Shown here: one piece after another, positions 9,170 to 20,120 of the stretch
Position numbering within the stretch: position 1 is the first letter of the stretch
Layout: each line of letters starts with the position of its first letter
From: Choristocarpus tenellus KU-1152
Lineage: Eukaryota > Phaeophyceae
Length of the DNA: 21,467 bases
Assembly (NCBI GenBank): GCA_964200185.2
Contig: CAXNAD020000340.1
Span: 1 to 21,467 of the forward strand
Reading direction: 5' to 3'
Notes under the pieces: generated by a model
The model's database searches: none
Told to the model about the DNA's origin: nothing
What the model saw: only the letters and a program-made list of their open reading frames with translations
Program-made: the position numbers and the translations under genes

Positions 9170-12100
9170 TTAGTCCTGTGCAATAGACTCAGTAACAATA
9201 TTCAACCGAAGGTCATTTTCCACCCCTGCACGACGCACAATCATACTGATCCCCCTCCCAATCTCCAATCCAATGAGGTCCAGAACCTCCCCTGTGGCCT
9301 TGACTTTCTTCCCATCAAATTCAACCAAAATATCACCAAACACTAGCCCAGCACGGTCAGCAGGTGAGCCTGGTGTAACCGATAGAACCTTCCAAAATTC
9401 AAACACAGGCAGCGATGGAGAGAGAGAGGGGACCCCAAATAGAGATAAGAGGGCATATATGATAGGAGCAGAGGTATGGAGCGATGAGACAGGATCAGAT
9501 GGAAGCAGCTGTACAGGAGAAACTGGTACGAACATAGGGGTCACGCTGACTGCAGCAGAGTTGAGTGACTGTTGCTGGTGTTACCTCTTAACTCCGCCAC
9601 AAACAAGATCCAGGTGCATAATTCTTGCCAACTTAACCTGTACAGAAGGGGAGTGAAATCAACACCTCCAACCTCCCGAAGGTCACTCTAGAACAAGTGC
9701 GGAACCAATGCCACTCTGCACCTCTTACCCCCTGCCCTTCCCCCTATTTTCCTCTTCTAATATGGTACCACAATGGGGGAAAACCCACCATTACACCGTC
9801 ACCACTCTTGGACTGTGAATCACTCTTGGACTGGTCTTGGTGGCGGCCATCAACAGTGACCAACCGCATACCAAGGTGTGGACGATCCACCCGCCCCTGT
9901 GCCCGCAGCTGGGTGATGACCTGGGTGGTGAGACAATTCACATTTGGGAGAGGGTTGGAGCTTCAAAGGAGGTGCAGGGGAACATCATGGATGAATGTGG
10001 CGTGGGGGGAAAGAAGGAGACGTAGGTTGGGTAAGCGCGAGTCAATCTCCCTGCCTGCAACATGCACATACTAGATGAACATGACTCACACCACAATACC
10101 CCACCGTTCTGATTTTGAGAAAGAAAAAGGAAGAGTAATTTGTGCTATGGGCTGTGATTGTTTGGACTACTGTGTTGTGTACTATGCGTGTGAAAGGGAA
10201 GAAAAAAAAAAAAAGACAAGGAAACATTACCCCTCTCAAAATTACACAACAGTGAAAGGGGAGAGCAGGGCATCGAAAAGATGTAGGGTAGAGATATTAG
10301 ATGGGAATGTAGGGTCACTGACACCTGAGAGTAGGAGGAGAGGTCTTCACAGTGTGGAATGGGGCCCACTGTGTTGAGCATGTTTGATATTGACACATGC
10401 TTGCACATTACCACTCAGACTCAAAAACCTTTCCACACCACTATTACAATGGCAATCATCGAAACTGTGAGCTGCCTTGTGTACGGATATTTGAATGGAA
10501 TGCTACAGCTCCAACATGCTCTGTAAGTATATTTTATTTGACACACACTATGATAGGCACATCCATACAAAAACGCCAAAACGCCCTTCGCGCTTCCCCA
10601 ACGATTCTTCTGTTTTTCATTATACCTTCCAGGCGGTGTCTATTGGGATCGCGAAGCTCACGCCTTCCACACCATGCATCTTCAGAGAGTTGATGCCTTT
10701 TTGTGTCACCCAGAATTGGAAAAAGGTACAATAGGTGGGCCAGCAACATCAATACAACGGGAGTAGGGTAACCAAAGGAAAAAAGTCTAGGAGTTCAAGC
10801 ACACATATGCTGCATGGGGGTGGGGGGCACTTGGGGTAAGGACCAAGGTACCAAACAAAGAAACAGGGGTCACGGTAGCTGTGAGAGATACAAATGAGAT
10901 GTGGGAAATACACACTTCTCTTAGACAATTAATGCAATTAATAGGCTTGGTGACTAAAGTGCATGAGTTCGCCAGAGGAGAACCTTAACAATGGGCAGTA
11001 CCGACCATAGGTATCACAACAGCAGGTTCTTGATCAAAGGTTCTTGATCAAAGGTTCTTGATCAAAGGTTCTTGATGAAAGATCAACCTTTCACATAAGA
11101 ATGGCACCCTCTTGACTACCACTCAAAGCTAGTGGTGAGAGTCAGCACATATTGGTGACCCTGCATTGTTATAGCTGACAACAACTGCGCCCAGCTCAAT
11201 GCTCATTGGAACATAATCCTCGTGCAGGTAATAATGGGTGCAGATTGCTGATACCTTCTCAGCTCTCCCTTGTCATCCAAGGTTCTACCACCTTTCTCTT
11301 CTTCGAGCATCAAATTTCAATACCTAAAGACCAGGGATGCCCCTATAAAATGAAGAGCATAATCAATCCTTACCCCACCCCTTCTCACAAACATATACCA
11401 GGAATATCACACCAAGGAGCCTGATACACACATCATATAACCAGTTGTTGACCCTCAAAAACCAAGACTAGAGCAACCCACTTACTAATCCTCTCTCTTC
11501 ATTCTGTGTTCCCTTCACACCTCTCTACCACAATTCAGTATCTCTGATTGGTCAAAAACGGCACCCCATCTCCCCCCCCCAAAAAAAGACCCCCTGTATG
11601 ATTTCAATAGCTGGAACTACACTCCACAAAAAAAAATCGCCCCATGGATTCGATTTGGAATAACTGACAGATATTTCTGTCAAGAGATCTGAAACAACCC
11701 ATAGGATTGCCACTACCCCAGGTGGAAACCCCGTACAAAAACATTAAAAAACAAAAACAAAAAAGAATACTTAGAGTGAAGAGTAAAAAAAAAATTGCAA
11801 TCTGAGAGAAGAAGACCAGTCGCCCCTGACTGAAGCAATGCTTCCCATCCAGCAACAATATAGAGGTAAGCTCTTATAGCACAAAATTAAAATCAGGAAT
11901 GTCCTTTTCTAATTTCTTCATTAATTTCTTGACCAAAACTAGGCAAAAAATACATATTTATCAGACTTTAGGACAAATTATATCAACCCTTCGAATTAAC
12001 AGGTGCTGGACTACAGGCAAAAGCAACCGGTTTCTGTATTTGTGGTCACTTTGGGTACAGAGATAAAAAAACAAATAAATTCAATCAAGGCTACCTACCA

Positions 12101-14867
12101 ATGGAACGTTAGTGCCATTTATCCTTAGTGCGTTAGAGCTGCTCTACAGCATACGACAGAGTAATGTAAGCATAAGCAGTGGTGATTGCTGCGGAAAAAT
12201 GCATCCAATCATCTCAAAGTGGCAAACAAAGCCATCCCATTCGTGCAAGTGTTAACTTTTCGCACATTTCCCCTACCCCCCACACTGTTGGCATCATCCT
12301 CATTAGTGAAAATCTTTCTAATTGGTAGTCTCCGTAAAATGGTAACATTGAAGATAGAGCCAATAGGGAAAAATTGATCTTTATCCCAATACACCCAACC
12401 ACCAGGATTAGGTGTAAAGGGGAAAAAGGTAGTGAAATGCTCTCCTCCAAATTCTTCAACTTCTCACCGATGACCTTGCCATCAAGATCAATCAGCGGCC
12501 CGCCAGAGTTGCCTGAGTTCACCGCAGCATCAGTCTGTATGTAGTCACCAGACTCGGTCAGACCTGTAGGGTCACACAGGTCCCGTGGAGATAGGTCTCT
12601 TTACCGCTTGTTTCTACTGTTGGCCTGCATATTCCAAAAACAAAAATCCGGGGAGCAAAATTCCACACAAGCCACTGCAAAATACAATCAGCACAGGTTT
12701 TGAGCCCCCTGGGCACACTTGCATAATGCATCCCCATGCAACAGGCATGTAGGAATTAGACAAGGGTTTACACTGAACACTGAACTAGACTTGGTGTATA
12801 TTGGTGTATAGAAGTACATCAAGTAATGTATACACACACATACCCTACCTTATGGAATAGCAAGGTACACTATCCCATGACCAAAACCCAGTTAGCCTCA
12901 GCGTGAACATAAACCTCAGGGAGGACAAAGATTGCCAACGATGGCACTTTGCAATCACTTGTCAATCGCCAGTACGTGCAGTATGCCCCTGTCTGGTATA
13001 ACCTTCAACTGTCTCTTCGGGGGACAACACAATATTGAGCCTTTGTGCAATGGTAGTGGTAGTAGCAAAGACACTACGAAATGTCATCGCATAGCCAAGG
13101 AAGCAGGCTCCCCCAACCTCACAAAGGAAGGCTTGCCTGCACCTGAACCACTCTGCAACTCTGAGAAAGGCAGGCAATCCGTCGATTATTGTAACAACCT
13201 TATATTGAAAACCACAACATATTACCCAAACAGTTCTCTCAAACATTTGACATAATGTGAAATCAGTTCAGTCAAAATATTGAAAACCCAACTCAAATCT
13301 TTCTTATCTCCATTCACCATCTGTGAGTGCCTGCAGCCAAAATTGCAAAATGAGACCAAGATGTGGAAGAAAAGGCAATAAGGGACTTACCCAGCTCACT
13401 CCTCTGTCGGGCTGTAGCGCTGACTATCCCTGCAGTGCAGGTGTTGGACAGGCCCCGAGGGCTGCCCAGAGCTACCACCCATTCCCCTGCCCTGAGGTCT
13501 CCTGATCTCCCTATCGCTGCTACTGGGAGGTGTTGTCCATCCTGCACATCTACCTTCACCAGGGCTAAATCTGATCTCTCATCCATTGCTCGGACTCTCC
13601 CCTGAACAAAAAGTTGGGTGAATGAAAGAGGGGAGATTCTTCTCAGCAATCTATCAGGTGCAGTGATAAAAGTTCGTAAGTCTAAACTACAACAAAGTGA
13701 TCCGTGTGTATTCATCCTGACTGTTCTATTTTAACGATCGCCTTGCCCCTTTCTTTCACCTTTCAAGTTCCAACCTTCAACCTACTGGTCTTAAATCCCG
13801 AAAACTCCTTTCATTATTGTCTAACAACGCCGTACCTGATAACGGTTCCCGTTAGTAAGTGTAACCACTACCGGGCCGTCCGTATGCGCGGAAACGACGT
13901 GGGCATTGGTCACCACCAATCCGTCGTTGGATATGATGAAACCAGAACCAGAGGAAAGCACGACACTTGAGTCCCCTAAGGGCTGACCTAAGCCGGGGGT
14001 GGGCATGGAGGTGCGTTGACGATATTGATTGAGGGGGACACTACGCCATTTCATATCACAGCTCTCATCAAAGTTCTGTCTCTACCGAGAGCGCCTGCAA
14101 CATTACTAGGTAGGGCATTGTAATGGTAGTACAGCACATAATGGGACACTATGCAATATTTTCGCATCCAGCACGCGCCAACCCCATCTACAACTACCAG
14201 TACCAAATATCACGAATGCATTGATAGTTCAACCCTATAATTTCAGGACGCACCATTGGCAATAGCGGTAAGGGAATCGCTTCCGAGACCCACCCGTCGT
14301 CATACCACACAGTACATTCACCACCCATGGAGAAGCACTTGCCACTGCATCTGAGAACGAATGGCGGTGTAGCGGGGTGTGCGTCTGGAGGACAGGTTGG
14401 CAAAGGCAAGAATCGTGATAGAACGACAGGAGGAGTGGGTGCATCGTCCCCTGTGAAAGTGGCTAGGGAAGTGCTATTTCGAGGCGTTCAATCGTTTACA
14501 TTTCACGGCTCCAATCACAGATCCAATTTAAGCAAAATTGTCCCTTTCATAATGGAAATTCCTCTAGTCGATCTGGGAACTTGTCGCTCAAGCCTAGACT
14601 CACATGTTCTCCTTCCGCCACTACCACAGCAGAAGAAAGAGCAACGCACATTGCCATTCCACGCCAGATCAGATCTACATTAGTATCCCCGCTTGATGAA
14701 CTAGTGCACCATGGGTGACAAGCCCGACCAACGTTCACAGAACGCACAAATGGTGAGATAGGTTGCAGGCTCAGTCTTTGTCCGCAGAATTCAGTACTCC
14801 TTTTCCCCGAAGACAACTTTGTGGATAATGGCACAAGCCGGCGAGCTAAGATCTGCCCGACGTTCAT
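9170..14867 (-). CDS. HTRA2: Mitochondrial HtrA-type serine protease (HTRA2-like), eight exons
   Basis: Exons on the minus strand: 14867-14604, 14450-14254, 14040-13836, 13601-13391, 12563-12468, 10696-10626, 9920-9789 and 9388-9170. All junctions are GT-AG, phases match throughout, and the product is 464 aa. Residues 1-55 are rich in Arg, Ser and Leu with almost no acid, typical of a mitochondrial presequence. Residues 71-84 are hydrophobic, as in the inner-membrane anchor of HTRA2. The trypsin-like domain begins at [15 protein letters not shown]. The catalytic triad is His201 (TNAHVV), Asp233 (RSDLALVKV) and Ser312 (NSGNSGGPL), close in number and spacing to human HTRA2. A single C-terminal PDZ domain follows (RPHLGM, then [14 protein letters not shown]). 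HtrA proteases degrade misfolded proteins in the intermembrane space, with the PDZ domain gating activity. Length matches the family (human about 458 aa). It is divergent from SPT4. It looks intact. Confidence 0.95.
10697..12467 (-). other. Large HtrA intron (1771 nt)
   Basis: This is the longest intron of the HtrA gene, lying between the exon ending ...GKVIG and the exon starting [19 protein letters not shown]. Donor G|GTGAGA at 12467 and acceptor AAAAAG|GC at 10697 are both phase 1. The protein alignment is continuous across it, so no exon is missing. It contains poly-A, poly-C and poly-T runs and the 14-bp tandem repeat at 11024-11079. Short open frames inside it (for example 11604-11858 minus) show no domain. 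Confidence 0.85.
11024..11079. repeat. 14-bp tandem repeat, four copies
   Basis: Four head-to-tail copies of AGGTTCTTGATCAA; the fourth has one substitution (GATGAA). Each of the first three copies contains the palindrome TTGATCAA. It lies in the large HtrA intron and is probably a slippage-prone microsatellite. No function is evident. Confidence 0.95.
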
Positions 14868-15047
14868 GCCTCTCTCTTGAACCTCTACTATCTATAGGAT
14901 ATCAATGTCAGGTTTTGAACTCATATCAACATAAAATATCAAATAATGGTGATACAATCAATCTTCACATGTATGCAAGTCGGATTTCTTTACCAACTCC
15001 AAAACTCTGTCCCAAATACCAAGAGGAGGAAACACGGTAAGAGAAGT
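14868..15047. promoter_or_regulatory. 180-bp divergent spacer between HtrA and SPT4
   Basis: The two start codons (14867 minus and 15048 plus) lie 180 bp apart and point away from each other, so both promoters and 5' UTRs must share this stretch. A bidirectional promoter is inferred. No canonical element is obvious. Confidence 0.5.
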
Positions 15048-16475
15048 ATGAGCGACCATGATGATGAGGAAGAAGGATACTCGGATTGGGCAGAGGTACC
15101 CAAGAACCTCAAAGGTCTACGAGCCTGCAAGCGTTGCTCCCTTGTCAAGTCGAACGACCAGGCGAGCCTACAGATATATCAACTACAGTGTTTTAGGTCC
15201 ATAGACTACGTGAAGGGATACTTTCAACATGTGTGAAAAATTAGTGACCTAGCCGTCCGTTCCTGTATATTCTCATCGTTTTAGAGAAGCTTTGTGAATG
15301 TACATCTCTTGGGACGGGAGACAGCACACTCGAGTAAAACATCCTTGTCGGTGTTGTGTGTTGCTGCGTTACGATATTGTGCAACTTCTGTCCTTAGTAC
15401 AATCTCTACTCTCAGCAGAGGAAGCACTTGAGACCAACAAGAGGAGAAGGTAAAATAAAGCTCAGGAAAAAATTCTTCGACTTCGACCCTCGAGAGGCAA
15501 TGGATCCTTCACTCACACTATTCAGATTTTTACAACTTTTTTTCCCTCTATACTTCAAGCAGTTTGTCAACACCGGATGTGAGAACTGTGACTTCCTGGA
15601 GATGGAGAGCGACCAGACTCGTGTTCAGGAGTGCACCACCACTTACTTCTCTGGGTGAGCCTCTTGCTACCTCTCTAAGACGAGCTTTTCGTAGTTTCGC
15701 TATAATACCCACTCACAATTCTTTAGGACAACTCGATTGTATTTTAACTCGGTATTTATTATGCAACATTTCGGATTTGAAACCCATCAGGTTTGCAGTT
15801 TTATCGAGGACGATACTTCTCATTTATCCTATGGGTACAACTGTAAATCCAGTTAAATATAGCATGGACTCTTCCCCTGGTACTCGGCATATTGTATATA
15901 CATACATGCTTGCCTCGTCCCTTGAGATCTGTTTCTGTTCCCCTTTCTGCTAACTAATGTTGACTTACAGCGAAGAATATCTTACGAGTTCGAAATGCGG
16001 CCATCTACTGATTATTCCCTCACTCATACTGGATTCTTGTGGGCAGGTTGATGTCCATGATCGAGCCAGATTCCAGCTGGGTCGCCAAGTGGCAACGAAT
16101 CAGTAAGTCGTGTATTAGTGTACTATTGCATAAAGAGTATGTTTCACTTCTTGAAGATAAGGTCAACATTGAAAGGCACTTCGACTTTTCAATTTTTTGC
16201 AAGTTTGTGTCAACTGTCACATTCAGCGCCAAGAAGTCATGTAGAAGCAGGTTGCCAATTTCTTTTACCACCAGAAATATCCCTTCGTTGGTTTCACAAT
16301 GGCAATGCCAACTGTTCTTCACTTCCTGTCACTGCTTACACACTCAAAACGTTTGTGTGTGAAAGATGGCTGTCGTCCAGGCATGTATGCCATTGAGGTT
16401 ATAGGAGAGCTACCACGAGACGCATTAGAGCTAATGGAGGAGAAGGGGATTCCTTATCAGTGCAAATCTGCATGA
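15048..16475 (+). CDS. SPT4: Transcription elongation factor SPT4
   Basis: Exons 15048-15161, 15563-15654, 16047-16102 and 16366-16475 (stop TGA) give 123 aa; human SPT4 is 117. After an acidic start (SDHDDEEEG) comes LRACKRCSLVK, and then GCENCDFLEM. Cys27, Cys30, Cys44 and Cys47 form the zinc-binding C4 set at exactly the family spacing. The rest (SDQTRVQECTTTYFSG, IEPDSSWVAKWQRINGCRPG, MYAIEVIGELP) follows SPT4 to its end. SPT4 pairs with the NGN domain of SPT5 to form DSIF, which clamps RNA polymerase II and sustains elongation in the nucleus. Introns 2 and 3 are GT-AG. Intron 1 begins CAG|GCGAGC, a GC donor, because the family alignment requires the junction between DQ and FVNTG. It is divergent from HtrA and convergent with the methyltransferase gene. 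Confidence 0.95.
15162..15562 (+). other. Probable GC-AG intron (SPT4 intron 1)
   Basis: The exon boundary is fixed by the conserved LVKxxDQF...GCENC segment: exon 1 must end after Gln38 and exon 2 must start with Phe39. The bases after Gln38 are GCGAGC, matching the donor consensus except for C at position +2 and C at +6. The acceptor is CTTCAAGCAG. No GT donor in the neighbourhood keeps the conserved residues and the frame. Confidence 0.75.
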
Positions 16476-17015
16476 CATTGTTCGCATGCTAACATCATGG
16501 GACAGATAAGCCAGAGCTGAAAACACAGCACAACTGCATGAACAGTTGACAAGCGTATAGTCTGGGCACCCACCCCATGCTTATCTGTATAGCCAAGTGA
16601 CTAGTGTGGCAGTAGGGGGTCCTTTATGGGTTAGCAACCCTTTCAAAAGTCACGAAATTTGTTAGGAAGGAAGGACTAGCAAATGGTAGAATCATAAATG
16701 TAAACATAAAGCTTGCCTTATCAGGTTAATGTATATTTTTACTTCAATTAGAGTGCCACATCGTCTTCAACTGTAAAGTTGAAGTTACTGTTCCCCCACC
16801 ATTGTTCCATCCCACTCGCAAGTTTTGCCATGAACATCATGCTCAATAGAGAGAACAGAAGTTCCCAACCGCCATCAATATTGATAGACATTTATGTTGC
16901 ATCTACACACATCGCATTTATTTGATACGTAGTACAGATGAGCAGTATCCCAGACCTTTCATGCCAATGAATCAGAAACAAAAATAGTGAGTCTAAACAA
17001 AACATCATGAAAGCA
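16476..17015. other. Convergent intergenic region
   Basis: About 540 bp between the SPT4 stop codon and the stop codon of the minus-strand methyltransferase gene. It should hold both 3' UTRs and the two polyadenylation regions. I see no coding frame, repeat or RNA gene in it. Confidence 0.5.
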
Positions 17016-19968
17016 TTAATTCTCACAACCCCCGCCACCCATCAGCCTTCCAGCAGCATACCACTGCCGTAGAACTTCATATAGTACCACAGTGCATGCT
17101 GAGGCAACATTGAGAGAGTTCTTCAAACCATAAACAGGCACTTCTACCACCCTATCACACAAAGAGAGAACCCTTTCATCCACCCCAGTCACTTCATTCC
17201 CCAGCACAAGGGCCACACCGCCCCCCTTCTCTCCACTGTCAAAAGCCCTTGCATCACTACCAGTGGAAACTGCCTCAGTCTCCACACTTCGAGTCTCAGC
17301 TATCATACCCCCTTTATCATTGGTAAGGTGAGACAACGCACCAATAGGTGCTGGAAGGGGGAATTGCACATCAAAGAGGCTCACAGCACCCTCGGTGGTC
17401 TCAAGAGCCCAAACCTGCCGTCCCTCAGCTCTCAGAGCCAACACTGCCTCTGCTGGATCCTGGAAGTGCCTGTGGCGAACTGCATCGATGCTCCCAAAAC
17501 CTGTCTTGCGTACCTTGTCTTCCCCATGTCCACCTGGGTGAGGAGTAAGCCCACAGGTGATGACCTCTGCAGCACGAGCAGTATCAGCAGATCTGTGTCA
17601 AGGGGAGTACACACGCAAGTGACCAGTAGAGGGTTAGGGATGCAAATATGAGCAGGACAAATTCAAGTTGGACACTCAATTACAAAAATGGGTTGGAGCA
17701 AGGGTACAGGTGATAATGTAGGGCGTCTGCGTGGGATAACAAATGCTACCTCTTCCTAATAGTGAGAGTGGTTTCTTGGTGAAACACTACCACCAAGAAA
17801 AACATAAACTCTCAAGGGGATTCAGACCACTCTGAGTCAGTATAGTCTTGTCCATGCCAAGCACAGTTGTCCTCCAAAAATCAAGAGGACTCAGATCCAG
17901 CTGTTTCTTCACACAATTAACAGTCCCAAAAGCCAAAAAAGAGACAAACTTCAGAACCCAACAGATCAATTTGACCAAAGCAATTCCAAGTATCACACAA
18001 TTCTTGCAGTTTACGATCACTTTTTTGTTGCTTCCCTGCCTGCCCTGTCACATGTCACTCCATCACAACACTCCCCTTAATAATTGTGCATTTCCCATTC
18101 TCATTCAATTTTTATCACCCCAAACGACTAGTGGTGAGCAAATTCATGCACACTAGGGCATGTTTGAGGGTAGTGTACAATGGCCAGGTACACAAAAATA
18201 GCTTGTGTTTTGTAAAACAGGATTTCACAAACTAATCCACAATGCTATGAAGCGATCTCGTGTACTTAATAAGAGTACCCTCATCTTGCTAAACAGAAAT
18301 GAATACATGATACATATTTAATAAATACAAAGATCCTCAACTGGAGTGTTACATACTGTTGTGGTTTGCTAGATGTGAGTGGACTTTCCCTGTTGCGGTC
18401 TTTTAAAACCAAACTACTAAATGCAGATACACCAACAAGGCTAGAGTACACAACTGGGATCTCAAACAAAAACTGAAATTATGAATGTAATATGTGCATA
18501 GATACCCCAGAGGATGGACAGCTTGCCCCATAAGGGTGGAATTTTCAAGCAAGTTGGGTTACTGAAGTAGTTATTCAGTAGTCATTCCCCAAGCAAAAAA
18601 GTCAGAAAATTGAAGATGTAAGCCATGCAGTACCTATCGAAGGGTATAGAACAAGAACACATAGATACGAAGACATGAATTTCCTACTATGTGCCTGTCA
18701 CAAAAACGCAAAATAAGTTCAAACTGTGCTTTGGCGTATTAAAATGATGCAGTGTAGGCATGGTCTCACATAGTTCAAAGTATCATCCAAGCACATCATT
18801 TACAGGTCATCAAATAAGAAGAGATAGGATTGCAGTCTACACGTGAATCAACTATGGTGTGGTGCTGAGAGAGCTGTATGTCCCTTCAAAGTTTCATCTG
18901 CACAAGGTTTTCCATATTTGCTACAACTTTGCATTTATTGTGTTGCCTCACTGACCTGAAGATTGACCCTATATTGTAAGCCGATCTTGGAGGTAGGAAT
19001 TGAGAGCAGCAGCACAAACGGCACAGCAATAGGATATATGCAGCAGGTCAAGTCAGGCGAATCCAATGAAAGACATCGAATTATTTTCAGTGTAGCATTA
19101 CCATGCTGCAGTGCACAGCAGTCATCCTGACAGAGAGAGTGAAAGGTCACTGTCTGACAAATTGTTTTTAACAAAAGTATACCGCAGAACAGAGAAAAGG
19201 CTTGGAAAGGGTCCTAGAGGCCACTCCATCCACCAATTCATAACACAATTAAAACCACCCCTCTGCACCATCTGCATCGCAATCTAAACATGAGCAACAG
19301 GTCAACTCACTGTGTAAGAGAGCAGTAAATTTACCTCAATCAGCTCAATCTTTGCACAGAACATGAAACATGAGGTTTCATACACTTGAACCTTGAGAAG
19401 AGTGGTGCACTCACCTAACATTATCACATACCAGGACAACTGGGTGCGGCTTTAGACCCCTTCGCTGCACCTCACTCAACGCAGCATCTTTGTTCCTGAG
19501 GTATTCCGCACGGTCAGCCCGATGACGTCGCACCAGGAATGCCACTGAGTGTGCAGTGCGCTCAGCTGCCCTGCCCACCGGCTCTTGCATCACCTTCAAG
19601 GATTACAGAGAGAAAGTTTCACACACTAAACATTTTGGAGAAGTGGACTAATTTAGACAAGCGCAAGGCATAAGGAATCGCAGATATACTTAGTAAACAA
19701 CAAGGCTAGTTTCATGGCAACCCTGCTAACAAACCAATGGAGTCCCAACCGAGCCCCTGTTCTCTTGTTACATAACAAGAAACTAGCCCACGTATGAAGT
19801 ACTTTTGGAGAGAAGGCGAGAAAAACTGGCAAATAGGGGATCAGCTACCTTGGCCAGTTGTTTTGGCCTTGGTCGCACAAACGTGTTGTAGGACTTCAGT
19901 GCTGCTGTCCCGAAGAACTCATCTGCCTCGGTCAGCTCACGCACATCCACACCCATATCTCCCAGTGC
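17016..19968 (-). CDS. SpoU/TrmH-family RNA 2'-O-ribose methyltransferase
   Basis: Minus-strand exons 19968-19849, 19593-19415, 18985-18956 and 17592-17016, all GT-AG with matching phases (0, 2, 2), total 302 codons. The domain begins VVLVCDNVRSAY; motif 1 NIGSIFRSADTARA is completed by the 30-nt exon. Then come a KTGFGSIDA strand, motif 2 LVLGNEVTGVD and motif 3 VPVYGLKNSLNVASA. These motifs build the trefoil-knot S-adenosylmethionine site and the dimer interface of SPOUT enzymes. The reaction is 2'-O-methylation of a tRNA or rRNA nucleotide; the exact target and compartment cannot be read from sequence. The helical, basic N-terminal part (LVRRHRADRAEYL) resembles plant and algal members. 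About 45 residues rich in Ser, Glu and Gly separate QFPLP from VALVLGNE. The true start is unsettled: the internal ATG at 19956 gives 297 aa, or an upstream exon is spliced on, possibly the gene at 20133-20941. Confidence 0.88.
17593..18955 (-). other. Large methyltransferase intron (1363 nt)
   Basis: This intron lies between the microexon and the last exon. Short frames on both strands within it show no domain and the phases close without it. It contains several short A/T runs but no recognisable repeat or RNA gene. Confidence 0.8.
18956..18985 (-). CDS. 30-nt microexon carrying SpoU motif 1
   Basis: Bounded by an acceptor CTCCAAG and a donor AG|GTCAGTG, this exon is 30 nt long and phase 2 at both ends. 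Spliced in, it reads SAYNIGSIF between DNVR and RSADTARA, restoring the motif 1 that every SpoU enzyme needs. Skipping it keeps the reading frame but deletes ten residues including the Asn-x-Gly and one Arg. It is part of the methyltransferase gene above. Confidence 0.85.
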
Positions 19969-20120
19969 CTGAATGTTTTGAGGGGAGCGGTCGGTAGTGA
20001 ATCTGAATCATCTCTTTCAGGCGGTGGTTGAACCAGAGGCTCAACAGCCTGTGAATCCTGCCCTGCAACCTCCACAGGATCTGAAAGGGAGTTGGTAAAC
20101 TTGTTTGTCACCATTGGGCT

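Noticed and set aside
11571-11587. Poly-C/poly-A run
   Set aside because: Simple-sequence tract in an intron; no sign of function.
12932-13255. 107-aa plus-strand and 94-aa minus-strand frames in an HtrA intron
   Set aside because: The HtrA alignment is continuous across this intron with matching phases, and neither frame shows a domain or splice support.
19932-20114. 60-aa minus-strand frame between the leader gene and the methyltransferase
   Set aside because: It is out of frame with the methyltransferase exon it overlaps, and no donor was found that would join it in phase; it is more likely intron or spacer.
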